DNA of 64,000 nt from the NCBI GenBank assembly GCA_963678675.1, contig OY783197.1:72001-136000 (forward strand). The letters are read 5' to 3'. This document shows positions 11,379-22,044 of this stretch, one piece after another. A program made the translations under genes and the position numbers. Under the pieces are notes generated by a model. The model was not told where the DNA came from. It saw only the letters and a list, made by a program, of their open reading frames with translations, and did no database searches. Numbering within the stretch: the first letter of the stretch is position 1; the number at the start of each line of letters is the position of its first letter. The stretch comes from Xiphydria camelus. Its lineage: Eukaryota > Arthropoda > Insecta > Hymenoptera > Xiphydriidae.

Positions 11379-13897
11379 ATGCCTCGTAACATGCAGGGCG
11401 ACGAAGGTGATACGGCGCATTTGGAATCCCGCTTCGAATGTCCCATTTGTCTGACTTGGCTGCGCGATCCGGTCCTCACGTCCTGCGGTCATAAATTTTG
11501 CTCTCAATGCATCAATAACTGGCTTCGGTAAGTGAAGATAACGAGCTCAATCGGTCACTCGCTACGGATCGCGTTTACGTGATTAGCAACGCGAGTAGTC
11601 ATTTGCACTGGTGTCGATAAACTAGTGAGGTTATTTCCGCACACTAGGTCGACACGACGCGACGCGACGACGGTCTAGTCACGTCAAATACCGCGTCGAC
11701 AAAATGCCCAAAACATTTGTCGCAATCGTGAAGAAAGCTCACTTTTTTTATCCATGGATATTTGGGTCTGGTTTATCAGGGTGCGACATAGAGAGGGTAC
11801 CTACTTACCCCTACATAGTATACTACGTATGCACTCTATTGAAAAAATAATCATAGATCCTCATGGAAAACTTGTAAAAATCCCATAGAATCCCCATGGA
11901 AATTTAATGCGCTCTCGACACAGTAATTCCAGATATCCATTGGTAGAGCTGAGAGGGACCAATGGAAAAATATTGAAATCCACATGTGTCTGTAAAAACA
12001 AATAAACGCTTCCCAGGGTCTATCGGTAATTACAAATACCTAGAACTGCGTGTACAAGACTTTATCATCTTTATGGGATTCTGCTGGTTTTTACGGATAC
12101 ATATAAAATTTGGTAAATCCCTATCTGCTATCTCAGATACACGTGAGAGATCTGATGAATTTCTATTCTTCTCTCAAATTTTATCAGTGGATATCTAGAA
12201 TAGCTGTATCTAAAGAGCACATCAGATTCCCATAGAAATTGACAATGGAAATCTATAGGATCTTTTCAATAGGATACATACACGTATAGCATGCTCCATG
12301 CTCCACACCTCGGGAAGAGACATTCCAATTAGATCTAACGACGGGATACAGCGCTTCTAATTCCTAGATTATTGGTGACCACGGGGCATCCCGCTGATCG
12401 GCAGGCATGGGACTAATGAACGAGTCACCTCTCCCCTCCTCTTCCCTCACGCAAATTAATAAATCTGACCTTCAGCAGATAGAGAGAGAGAGAGAGAGGA
12501 TGTTGTAAGAACGCGAATTACGGATATACGTGTAGGCGATTCCTGAGAAACATTTTCACAATAACGAGATGAGAATGGTTTATCAGCTGACAACTATACA
12601 TACATACATACATACATACATTTGTACACATAGGTATAGGTATAGGTATATCTCGATGATTTCAGTAAAAAAGGCGCTAGCTGTCCCATCGATAGCAAAC
12701 CTTTGAAACCCGACAGCGATCTCTTCAGAGATCTGTTTACAAGCAGGGAGATATCTCAACAGCGCACCAATTGTCCGTATCAGCGTTACGGTTGTACCGT
12801 CGAGTTGTCGCCAATCGAAATGGAAACTCACGCGAACGAGTGCTCGCGCAAGAAAGAATCATCCGCGGACAGCCGTGAAATTAAATGCCCCTTCCGAGAT
12901 GTCGGATGCGCCGATGACTTTGAGCTGGAGATTGATATGCGGCAGCATTTGGAGAAGAGCATCAATTCGCATTTAACGGTGAGCTCGGAGAAACCGAGTC
13001 AGTAGGGCACGCGACTGCGAGACAGTTGAAACGGTTCGCTCGCGATCTCTTTACAGATGACGGGTGCAGCCGTATCAAGGTTGACAGCTCAGTCTCGAAC
13101 GGGTATGACGAGTACCACGGCAACCGAGGCCAAGTGGTGGGATCCGCCCCCGAAAAATGCAGCGGCTACGTCGAATGGGGAGGGACGAGCGCCATCGCCG
13201 CCGCCCGATTGGCAGCATCTACTGAGGTAGGCTTCCGTGGTCGCATTATCGCCGCCGGTGGTGCCACGCTTGCGGTGCCGCGCAACGTGATTAACGATTC
13301 CTCCCCCGCTATACGCACAGGTCTCTGTACGAGAGAATAGTCGTGCTGGAGCAGCAAAATCGCGAACTTTCAATCGCGCTTTCCAATCAGCAGAATCGAC
13401 TCACGAGCCTGCAGACGTCCGTACGCTTCGACAGCGAGGAGATGTCCTTGCGTTACTGCAACGGCGTTTATATTTGGCGTTTGAGCTGCTTCGAGGAGAA
13501 GCTCACCGCCATGACGAACGAATCGCAAAAGATGTTCTATAGTCCGTGCTTTTACACCGGTCCTTACGGTTACAAGATCTGCGCGAGGATGAACGTCTTT
13601 TCCCAAAATCGCCAATACCTGTCCGTTCTGGTGCACATGATGCGCTCGGAGAACGACGACGCATTGGATTGGCCATTCAACGGGCTGATCACTTTCGCGC
13701 TGATCCACCCGTCCGATCCCGAGAAAAACATTCGGGAGTCCACCAAGTCAAAACCAAATTTAGAAGCGTTCAGAAGGCCCGTTTACGAATTGAATAGAAG
13801 GAGCTTCGGGTACACGGAGTTCGTGCCGGTCGAAAAACTGACCGAGTTTACGCGAAACGACCAATTGATCCTTAAAATAGAAGTCAGATCGATTTAA
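11379..13897 (+). CDS. Traf6: TRAF6-type adaptor / RING E3 ubiquitin ligase
   Basis: Coding exons are 11379-11527, 12666-12978, 13057-13226 and 13321-13897. All junctions are GT-AG and the phases join to 402 residues. A RING finger at residues 21-59 has ligands C21, C24, C36, H38, C41, C44, C56 and D59; the final Asp is typical of TRAF6. Two TRAF-type zinc fingers follow (C86/C93/H105/C109 and C124/C131/H144/H152), then a Ser/Thr/Pro-rich linker (155-211), a short coiled coil (about 214-243) and a C-terminal MATH/TRAF-C domain (about 259-395). In the family, these proteins trimerise, bind receptors or adaptors through MATH, and build K63-linked ubiquitin chains in Toll/TNF-type immune and JNK signalling. 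The protein is shorter than vertebrate TRAF6 (about 520 aa) because it has fewer zinc fingers. The first ATG follows an in-frame stop at 11322 and a possible acceptor at 11360. Confidence 0.93.
11528..12665 (+). other. TRAF gene intron 1 with microsatellites
   Basis: This is a 1,138 bp intron between the RING half-exons. It carries an AG run (about 12479-12499), a CATA tetranucleotide run (about 12596-12620) and a TAGGTA hexanucleotide run (12631-12650) directly before the acceptor. The other introns of this gene are under 100 bp. No coding signal is visible. Confidence 0.75.
12596..12650. repeat. CATA and TAGGTA microsatellites at the intron 1 acceptor
   Basis: About six CATA units, a short spacer, and three TAGGTA units end 15 bases before the AG at 12665. 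They occupy the place of a normal polypyrimidine tract, which is weak here. Confidence 0.85.
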
Positions 13898-14731
13898 TCC
13901 GATTACGATCGATCGAATGTACAAATCGAACCACTCTTGATGTGGAACTGTTATCAGTTTGCCAGCTCTCTGGAATTCTTGCGCATCATTGTCTTTTTAA
14001 AGTCGGTAGTCGAATTATGCGCCTCGCGCGAATCATCGTCTCCTGCGGTGCGTACGCGCGACTCGACGTTTCGTTTGTCGCGGTTCAATGTTACGCATAC
14101 AGGTACATACCTACTTGTGTACGTGCGATCGCCTTGACGCGATGGAAAACGCGAACGATCGGCATTTTCGCGACCAAAAGCTTTCCTCGCGTTGGGACGA
14201 GCAACAACTCTCGAACAACTTCGCAGTTGCGATTTATCGCTGCTGTCGCGCGTTCGAGCGATTGAATAATGACTCATCTGCACCCATTCGACGCGTGCTA
14301 CTTAATAATCTCGCGTCAACCGATTCCTCTGGAAGCGCCTTATGTGCAAAGTTCTCCAAGTCGCACGATTAGATCGATTGATGTTCGTTGTTTTTGCTTG
14401 TTCCAGAGCTTGAGAGTGAGAACGTATACTATAGGTACATACTGTCGAACTGTGTGTCGAGTTTATGTTAAAAAAAAAAGAAAAGAAAGAGTCGAGACAT
14501 TCGTACGCCCGACCGCTCGCCTGTACCTATAGACTGCCTCGCGAGTAAATGTCTACGTAGTGCACGAGACGCGTGGAAAGTAGCACGGAACTAAAGATTT
14601 TATGACATAAAACGGCCGCGTTCACACTTTCTAAAGAAAGATCGGCATCCGCGCGTCTTCCGTATAAACAGTGAGTGAGTAAGTGTGAGTGGCAACGGCT
14701 GAGCTTGTGAAAATTCTGCAAAACGTTTGAA
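13898..14731. other. Intergenic: TRAF 3' UTR and SRD5A3 promoter / 5' UTR
   Basis: This is 834 bp between two same-strand genes. It has no recognisable exon and only an A-rich run near 14468-14485. No canonical AATAAA was found on the + strand. Confidence 0.6.
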
Positions 14732-16055
14732 ATGAATATCACGCAAATAGTCTTCGCGTTGAGTGCTTTCGTGACGGGGCTATTTGGAATATTGGTCGGC
14801 GCATTTGAGTATAATTTGCCACTCTATATTACACGGACCTATCGATACGGCAAACACGCCACTAGTAAGGAACATTTCATCGTGCAAAAATTCGAGGTGC
14901 CAAAAAGGTGAGCCACGTCCGAAATTTATCATTTCAATTGACCTACGCGTATCAGAGTTCAGATCGTACAGTCAGTCCTTTTCTTTCTCTTATTCCCGCC
15001 GCTTTTGCGTAACATTACCTCACCAAGTACAACGTGTACATCGGTTGAGAATTTTCGCCTAACTTTTTACAGGTGGTTCGCGCATTTTTACGTATTCTCC
15101 AGTCTGGCTTCGAGCTTCGTTTTTGTATTGGTGATATGCAAATACTCGTACGATTATGTTCTCGCGGAAGGAGTCTATCGAACCTTGGATATACTTTTTG
15201 GCACCGAACGAAGAGCCTTGGGTAATGAAATTACGGGGTTTATGCGACACGCGTTCTATTCGCAGTCTTGCTATCGCGAGGCGATATCCGATGCCTTTGG
15301 CCCTTTTCACAGTGACGCCAGAGCGTACCATCTTGGCTACGGTACTTTTAACACTCCATTGCTGGAAGAGGTTTTACGAAACGCACTACGTCAGCGTTTT
15401 CAGTGACGGGCGAATGAACTTGACTCACTACATCGCAGGCTTCGTTCACTACGTCGGTGCCATCACTTGCTTAATCGGGGAATCGCAAGGTTTTGTCAGG
15501 GGTAAGTTTTCATTTGTACAAACGAAGGAATTTCATTCTCCCTACACCAATTAGAGAGAGTATCTTGATTTGTGTCTAGTAGGAGCCGAAAAAACATTGG
15601 AATGGAACTCGTTGACTCACCGTGAGTACGTGGCGGCCCTTGTCTTTCTGTGGTCCACGTACAAACAGCTCAGAGCTAACTACATTCTTGCAAACTTGAG
15701 GAAGGATAGGAACGGAAAAGTCGTGAATATTCGTTATGAAATACCGAGTGGCGAACTCTTCGAATATATCTCGTCGCCGCTACAATTTACAGAAATATCC
15801 ATGTATCTGATGCTCTCTGTCATCCTTTGGCAAAGCTCTACATACCATTACGTGTGCGTTTGGGTTGTCGTGAATCAGGTTGGAGAAATGTCCCATACTT
15901 GGTCCTCTTTAAATGTCATTTCGTATCGAGTGTAACCTGCGTGCTCTTTTTATCTATTATAGGTATCCTGTGCCCTGTTCAATCATCGTTGGTATTTGAG
16001 TACTTTTCCAAATTATCCCAAGAACCGTCAGATATTGGTACCATATGTCTTTTAA
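14732..16055 (+). CDS. SRD5A3: Polyprenol reductase (steroid 5-alpha-reductase 3 family)
   Basis: Coding exons are 14732-14907, 15073-15221, 15313-15501, 15580-15878 and 15963-16055. All junctions are GT-AG with matching phases, giving 301 residues (human about 318). The family reduces polyprenol to dolichol in the ER membrane, supplying the lipid carrier for N-glycosylation. Diagnostic segments are LHCWKRFYE followed by VSVFS, the central YILANLRKDRNGKV, the family signature GELFEYISSP, and a C-terminal NHRWY...FPNYPKNR...P block. Several hydrophobic segments (N-terminal about 3-25, about 60-80, 140-165 and near 220-250) agree with a polytopic protein. Exon 4 can begin at 15580 or 15583 (TAGTAG acceptor), adding or omitting one Val. 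It is transcribed towards the OST3 gene, which acts in the same pathway. Confidence 0.93.
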
Positions 16056-16490
16056 GCGTATAACGAGTTGCAGAGTGCAAGTAACATTTACATCTCGTGA
16101 AATCGGGTAGGATGTGGAAGGGCAAATATAATAAGGGCCATTTGCAACTATAATACGACTTGCCAGCTTTATTTCGAAAGAACTCGTTCTTGATCGTATG
16201 AACATTTTGTAAAATTAATTTAGTTAGTTTTATATCATCTCCTGTTGCATGTTTGCAAATACATATGTACACGATATTACGAAGTTCCCATATCGCCGAT
16301 AATTATTACCATACTAACGATTACGAGAGAATACCGACGACGGACGGTAAAAACTATTCGCAGAATCAGACGATTCGGTGGTGTTTTGTCTCCTGCAGCA
16401 AGATTTGTGTATGTTAGCCCGTAAGGATCGTGTGCATCGTAGACATGGCTTATAGCGGATCTCTCCTCAACTCTTTCCCGAGGCTTATTT
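16056..16490. other. Shared 3' UTR interval of two convergent genes
   Basis: Only 435 bp separate the two stop codons. A minus-strand AATAAA lies at 16168-16173, about 320 bp after the OST3 stop. The nearest clean plus-strand AATAAA (16520-16525) lies beyond that stop, inside an intron of the opposite gene. Overlapping transcripts are therefore likely. Confidence 0.55.
16168..16173 (-). promoter_or_regulatory. Candidate poly(A) signal for OST3 gene
   Basis: The canonical hexamer AATAAA on the minus strand, about 320 nt downstream of the stop codon. Confidence 0.4.
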
Positions 16491-18283
16491 TCACTTAAAA
16501 AATAGACTGAAATGGAACGAATAAATTATATAGAAACGGTATAATGTGCGTAGGTTGTTGAGGGGCCGCCGTAAGAAATATAGCGACTCTCTCACCTGTA
16601 GGGATAACCTTGAGCCTTGTTTCTGAATATAGATAACAGTAGACTGAAGAACACGGCCACCAAACCCAAACCGATAACGGCGACAATTCGTCGCTTCTTC
16701 ACGTCGCCCTTCCTCGCGGCTGCTTCCGTCATGAGAATCATTCCCAAAACTACAGCTCCGTCTAATTCACTTGATTAAGGGAATAAGCGGCGTTCTTTGT
16801 TATCCGAAGGATTCGGGTATAAATGACTGTTGATATATGGCAAAGGATACTGAGCACCATGACTATGTAAGTTTCGAGAACAAATTGACCCTGAGACGAA
16901 CCATGGATATATGCCATGTTTCCATTGGGGGATTTGTGGATGAATGGCGGACCTCTGATGTGATTCCACATTTGCCCGGACACCATCGTGAGAGTGAAAA
17001 ACTAAAAAAAAAAAAAAAGACGTATGTATTGTTCGCTCCTGCGTACGAGCGACGAAAAGATTGACGAAATATCTGTTGGTATCTTTACCAAGGCACCCAA
17101 GCCCCAAATAGTCTTGTTGTAAATGAAATCCAAGTTATTTCGTCTCAGGTATAAAAATCCTCCTATCAGCACTAGCAACATTACAATGGCAACGGTTCCA
17201 GAGTAATTTGGTGGCCTAAAGACCCTGATCTGTTCTCATGAACAGATCACGCCAGGATTAGTTTCAAAGTTTGTACAGCTTCTCGCTATTGTGCTTACAG
17301 CTGATTCGTAAAGTGATTACCCACTTGAATGTCTGTACGCTCTGATATCCATTTCGCGATCGCTTCTGCCGCAAATCCGACTCTTTGAATATCCATTGTA
17401 TCTGCTGTTTTGGGTCTACCCTTTGGAGGAAAGTGCATGTACACCGGTGCAGTGTTCAGGCGCATCTGTTGTAGAAATCTTAGATTATACGACGAACAAC
17501 TTTTCGACGTAGGTGTACGGCCTTGTTGTAACATTCAATCATACCAATTGAAAAACGTCTGAGCCTTCGTCAAAATCTACCGAGGCGAAGAACAGTTTAT
17601 TCGAATAAGACTGGGAATAGCGAAATGAATTTGCCACTATCGTAAACTCATCGTTCGCGTGTCTGTCAACATTGTAGAGATCGACATTTGTTAGAACGGT
17701 ATAAATTATCGATTATTAAGTCTATTTCCGACCTTCCATACATACCTGCAAATCTGGCAATGCCTCTGCGGTGCCATAGCGGTGAACATGACGATCACAG
17801 AATAATTTCTCGGAGTTGTTTTAATGAATTCTTTAAATCTTGCTCCGTTAAACTTAAGCACCGGTCTCTTTACAACCATTTCCGTGAGCTGCTGTACGCG
17901 TTCTCCCAAAGACGAGCTTTGGGTCTAAAAATAAATAAGTGAAAGTTGCATACAAATTGCACTGTCCTCGATATGATTTTCTGAATTATGTTTCTTTTGA
18001 TAATGAAAACGAATAAACGCATCTACACGAACGAGTCACATTAGAGGATGTTTTACTGTAATTTTGATAACTTAAAGCTAGTCGGTTTTTCGATTTGGCG
18101 ATGAACGTTCAATCGGTGCAAAGGAAAATAACTCTCGGACGCGTGTCGACCATGACAAGACGGCGAAAGATATCAAATGATTAGTTCAGAAATGCTCACA
18201 TTCTTCGTCCTGTATTGACAGTTACCAGAACTTAAATACATGAGGAACAATCCCAGGATTGTAACGCTTAATTTGTACATCAT
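16491..18283 (-). CDS. Oligosaccharyltransferase OST3/OST6 subunit (MAGT1/TUSC3 family)
   Basis: Coding exons, in transcript order on the minus strand, are 18283-18200, 17924-17746, 17662-17545, 17465-17325, 17229-17089, 17001-16851, 16761-16596 and 16506-16491. All are GT-AG and in phase, giving 331 residues (human MAGT1 about 335). A signal peptide (residues 1-22) precedes a lumenal thioredoxin-like domain whose redox pair C84-Q-I-C87 is intact. Four membrane segments follow, beginning near 184. Family hallmarks include [29 protein letters not shown] and the GYPYS end. The subunit holds substrate cysteines by mixed disulfide so STT3B can glycosylate them. The last coding exon contributes only 16 nt, including the stop. 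Two adjacent ATGs (18283 and 18280) could both start. I cannot separate MAGT1 from TUSC3 because insects usually carry one ancestral copy. Confidence 0.93.
16520..16525 (+). promoter_or_regulatory. Candidate poly(A) signal for SRD5A3
   Basis: The canonical hexamer AATAAA on the plus strand, about 465 nt after the SRD5A3 stop. If used, its 3' UTR is antisense to the last coding exon of the OST3 gene. Confidence 0.3.
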
Positions 18284-18631
18284 TTTCAATGATTTTCAAA
18301 CACGCCAATGCATATGCCAAACCCCAAAACTCACGGCCACGGGGGTTTCTGTTATCTGTGCTCACGGCTTCGCCGAGGAAATGCGCTTAGCAGACGAAAT
18401 GTTAAACGCCATACTCGATTGGTAGCCTCTCGGTACGACGTGGCGGACGTGGCCTTTTACAACTCGAGGTTAAATCTCAAACGGAGTTTAACTCTTACTT
18501 TCAGGCAGTACTCCGTTTAAGACAAATTTGAGTAATAACTCATTGTGAAGGTATACGGAGGATGTACTGGGTATTGTAAAGATGTCAATTTGCGGCTGTA
18601 ATTATTTAATTACGAGTTATTAATCAATTAA

Positions 18632-18762
18632 GGCCCAGTTCCACAACTCCGGTTTAACTATAATCCTTGGTTGGTTGCTATGATACCAGCTTTGTGTGCT
18701 ATTGGCTACTCCGTAGCAACTAACCAGAGATTATAGTTAAACCTGAGTTGTGGAACTGGGCC
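18632..18762. mobile_element. MITE-like hairpin element (~131 bp)
   Basis: Two arms of about 50 bp are near-perfect reverse complements. Both begin GGCCCAGTTCCACAACTC and continue through GGTTTAACTATAATC, around a ~25 bp loop. It has no coding capacity. A target-site duplication is not clear. It sits about 350 bp upstream of the OST3 start codon. Confidence 0.75.
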
Positions 18763-19077
18763 CAAGTTATCCTTCGGTCTGTTGGGGTCTAACGCGTACG
18801 CGAACTTGATAACAAGTTCGCCAAATTTAAATGGATTTTGAGTTTTTTTGTTCCCAAGAAAAATCCATGATTACAAAATCTATTGCGAATAGGCTACCAT
18901 TTACCACCAAATGATCATCAAACGAATCGCAAAAAAGAATGAATACATACCGTATGTCTGACGGCAAGCGCAACACCACTTCGGACCTCGAATGCAAAAG
19001 TGATGCTGAAAATTCGACGGAGGTATCCGGAACATAGAATGACTGAGGAGCTATGCGGAGTCGAACAACCATCTGTT

Positions 19078-19209
19078 ACCATCAGATGATAAAGCAAAAA
19101 TGAGAGCGCGCATGACCGATTGAGAAAGAACTTTGACGTGCCCTCAGATGATAAAGTAGAAAGTCCGCATACCTACTGAAGAAAAATCTCTAGTTTATCA
19201 TCTAATGGT
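19078..19209. mobile_element. Short inverted-repeat element (~132 bp)
   Basis: Sixteen-base termini (ACCATCAGATGATAAA and its reverse complement with one mismatch) bound the element. A further TCAGATGATAAAG copy lies inside. The right edge abuts a GGTT microsatellite. It is probably a MITE fragment. Confidence 0.45.
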
Positions 19210-19233
19210 TGGTTGGTTGGTTGGTTGGTTGGT
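19206..19233. repeat. GGTT tetranucleotide microsatellite
   Basis: Six to seven GGTT units begin at the right end of the inverted-repeat element, a common origin for such runs. Confidence 0.9.
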
Positions 19234-20155
19234 AAGTATTAAAATTCCTAATTCAGGAGTTCCCATACTTGGAATACCTAAATGGGAATAGGTAGAAACT
19301 TAGAACTAAGTGGGGTGTACATGGGAATGAACTCTGTACCTGTGTGTGAACTGGGTATAGGAATGAAGACTTATAGGAAACAGAAAGACTGGATACTAAT
19401 AGGTAGTATGGTTGAAAACAAAATTAATTCTGGGGATTGGAAAAGATCTTGCAGTGCGACTGGGTGATGAGAGAGGTTCGTGGAAGAAGGAATAATACGG
19501 AAGATATAGGAATACGAATAGGGACTTCTCCTTCCAAGGTCCATCCCCACACCCCATCACCCGAGCTCGATATTAGGATCGAGTATAGGAGACACTGACG
19601 GGTAAGAATGCATTAAACGACATTGCCTTAAATTAATAAGCAATAGATCCTTTTATTGTCGTATTCTCATTACATTTGCAACAGTGAAATTGAATAAAAT
19701 CCTCGAAACCATTAACCAATACAATTAGCTTTATACGGAACGCCCGTGTAGGCCGCGGAACCAATCTGTCCAACTCTGCAAGTTGGAGAGTTCGACTTCG
19801 AGCAGTATTCCGCAACAAACATTGGACTAACGGGTGAGAAACCACCTAATAATAATGCATTCCTTTATTGCCACTTTCATTACATTCGTATTGCCAACAG
19901 TACAACGTCCAATTCATCCGTCATTCTCATTATCACTCTCAGCACATCCGTACGCATATAAGTGCAACGCAATAGAATTCAACGAATACCATCATCTCTA
20001 ATTCATCATTTAAAGCATATTCATCAAACCGTATCATTTCTCACTCGGCCGTAACACGTTCTTTTCTAATTATTTTCGTTACAACCACGCCAGTTCTAAT
20101 AGTTTCTTAAAAAACACGAACTGCGATGCACAGGTATGCAACATACATAGGCACG

Positions 20156-20372
20156 TACACCCGTGCTCACGAAATCTGTCGCTGGTGACTTTTTTTAAAC
20201 CTTATTTTTAAACGTACTAACCAGTGAACAATTAATTCTCATGCCCTCATTAGCTACGGTGACGTCTACTCTCGTTAATGAAAGCACGAGGATTGATTAA
20301 TCATTGGTTAGTACGTTTAAAAATAACATTTAAAAAAAGTCACCAGCGACAGATTCCGTGAGCACGGGTGTA
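20156..20372. mobile_element. MITE with long terminal inverted repeats (~217 bp)
   Basis: Arms of about 85 bp begin TACACCCGTGCTCACG and include CTGTCGCTGGTGACTTTTTT and TTTTTAAACGTACTAACCA. The right arm is the reverse complement with a few changes and one deleted base. The outer TA on each side is compatible with a TA target duplication (Tc1/mariner-type), but that is inference. It has no ORF of its own. Confidence 0.8.
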
Positions 20373-20733
20373 TATCAGCTATTTGAAATCCGCCCCACCA
20401 ACAACCCGTTGGAATAGTTTCTCGTTCTTCCGCAACCCCCTCCCCAGCGCCACTCTCAGAAAGATGGCCACGCGCGTGGCGCGCGCCCGTCAGTCTGGTT
20501 GCGATCGCGGAGTGGAATGGTTCGATCTCGACACTCGCGCGTTCAATCTCGGTCTATGTGTCAATACTAGCTACCAGTGCACGAGTTCAGTGACATTCTC
20601 GTGCCGTGGCTTGTTGAGAAAGCGAAATAGTGCTGTGTGTCATTTTAATTATGGTCGACAAATAATTCTCCAGTCTCGCACGTTTGAATAAATCCGAGGT
20701 GTAGTGTAGTTACCTTCTCGTGCTGTCGCCCGA

Positions 20734-20888
20734 ATAAGCAAAGTAGTTTCATGTGCGCGTCAGTCTGGTTTCGGCCATCGAGAGAGTGGAGTGATTTAAG
20801 TATCTTTCGTACTCGTTATCATTAGTTTGTGCGCGACTATGAAATAGTGAACTCGCGTTATAATCATGTACTTTCCGTGCGTCTTAAG
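20734..20888 (+). repeat. Duplicated TCAGT-containing segment, copy A
   Basis: About 150 bp closely match 21547-21697. Shared blocks include GCGTCAGTCTGGTT, TTTAAGTATCTTTCGTACTC and TAATCATGTACTTT. A third, weaker relative starts near 20480. TCAGT matches the arthropod core-promoter initiator, so this may be a duplicated promoter or first exon of a non-coding transcript. Confidence 0.7.
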
Positions 20889-21324
20889 TTTAATTAATTT
20901 TATTATCTTTAGAAGTGCTCTTGTTTTCTCGGTGGTGTTTTCAGTATATTCGAATGTTTAATCAAATAAAAATATCTTCCCAAAGTGAAAAATAAATTGA
21001 AAATATCGATGCAAGGACCGGAGAATTAACTAGTATATTCCATTTGGTTACGGTTGCAGAATGGGGTAGTTTGTTCACCGCATTCGCACGTTTAAATCAA
21101 CTCGAAATATCACCGTGCACGCGGGCCACCGAGAGCAGGGACCTCCTCGTGGTGTGGCCTGGAAAATCAATAGTGTTCGATCCGAAACATTCTTGATTTA
21201 CTGACGCCTGCTCATTTTGGATCGCCTTGAAAGGCGAGTAGAATCAGCCGCAGTTCCCTCTCGAGCCACAGTTTAATTCTGTAGGCTGGTTTAGCTTCGA
21301 CCCTACGTATTTTCCACATGTTCC

Positions 21325-21350
21325 TTCCTTCTTCTCGCGAGAAGAAGGAA
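21325..21350. repeat. Perfect 26-bp palindrome
   Basis: TTCCTTCTTCTCG is followed at once by its exact reverse complement, with no spacer. It lies in a stretch between the two duplicated TCAGT segments. Confidence 0.85.
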
Positions 21351-21546
21351 TGGACATCCCGAATACAGAAATTGGGACAGAAATTGGGATCTCTCGGACG
21401 GAGCATTTCCGGGGATGAGACGTCATAGGTCCTTTGATGCATGAGGCTGAACAGTGGTTCTCCAGAGAGCCAAGCTGTATATCGGACATGGGATTGACAG
21501 GTGAAACAAATTATCAATAATACTTACATCCCTTTATCATCACTCT

Positions 21547-21697
21547 ATAAGCGAAGTAGTTTCATGCGCGTCAGTCTGGTTCGCGGACGTCGAGAGTGGA
21601 GTGGTTTAAGTATCTTTCGTACTCGTCATCATTAGTTTGTGCGTGACTGTCAAATAGTGAATTCGCGTTATAATCATGTACTTTTATCCATCTTAAA
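21547..21697 (+). repeat. Duplicated TCAGT-containing segment, copy B
   Basis: This is the second copy of the segment at 20734-20888, roughly 90% identical by eye, with the TCAGTCTGGTT core unchanged. It lies about 350 bp upstream of the first candidate exon of the non-coding locus. Confidence 0.7.
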
Positions 21698-22044
21698 TTT
21701 TCCATTCATTTTCCAACCACGTAACACATCACTCTCAGTGATGCGTGACTGTCTAACAATTTGGTATGTGTTGTTTGTTACAGTGAAGTGGAAGTGGTAG
21801 CGTTCACGATCATACTAGTTGCGACGCTACGCTAAGCCGATTTGCCAATAATTGAAAGGTTATTACATTTTTATAATTTAAAATGCAAGCTTGCTAGCCT
21901 CCAAATTATTGCATCTATATACACGATTTCCTTTTAGCATACCTATCGAATTACCATTTCCAATAGCCATGTGCAATACAATTATGAATTGAGATTTGGC
22001 ATTACATGCTAACACAAGAATTTGTTGTAAATCTTGTGTTGCAG

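Larger units (their letters stand above)
18284..22044. other. Intergenic region with hairpin elements and duplicated segments
   Basis: This is the upstream region of the OST3 gene and whatever lies to the right. No protein-coding exon is supported. It contains three MITE-like inverted-repeat elements, a GGTT microsatellite, a duplicated ~150 bp segment with TCAGT motifs, and a perfect 26-bp palindrome, listed separately. AATAAA hexamers at 20687-20692, 20965-20970 and 20991-20996 would suit ends of unannotated plus-strand transcripts. Confidence 0.6.

Noticed and set aside
11748..12310. Transposon remnant in TRAF intron 1 (recurring CATGGAAA / CCATAGAA words)
   Set aside because: Words recur, but no consistent termini, period or target duplication could be defined.
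20368..20691. 107-codon frame starting at the MITE edge
   Set aside because: It begins inside the terminal inverted repeat and runs through the TCAGT repeat region; the duplicated copies of that region do not keep it open.
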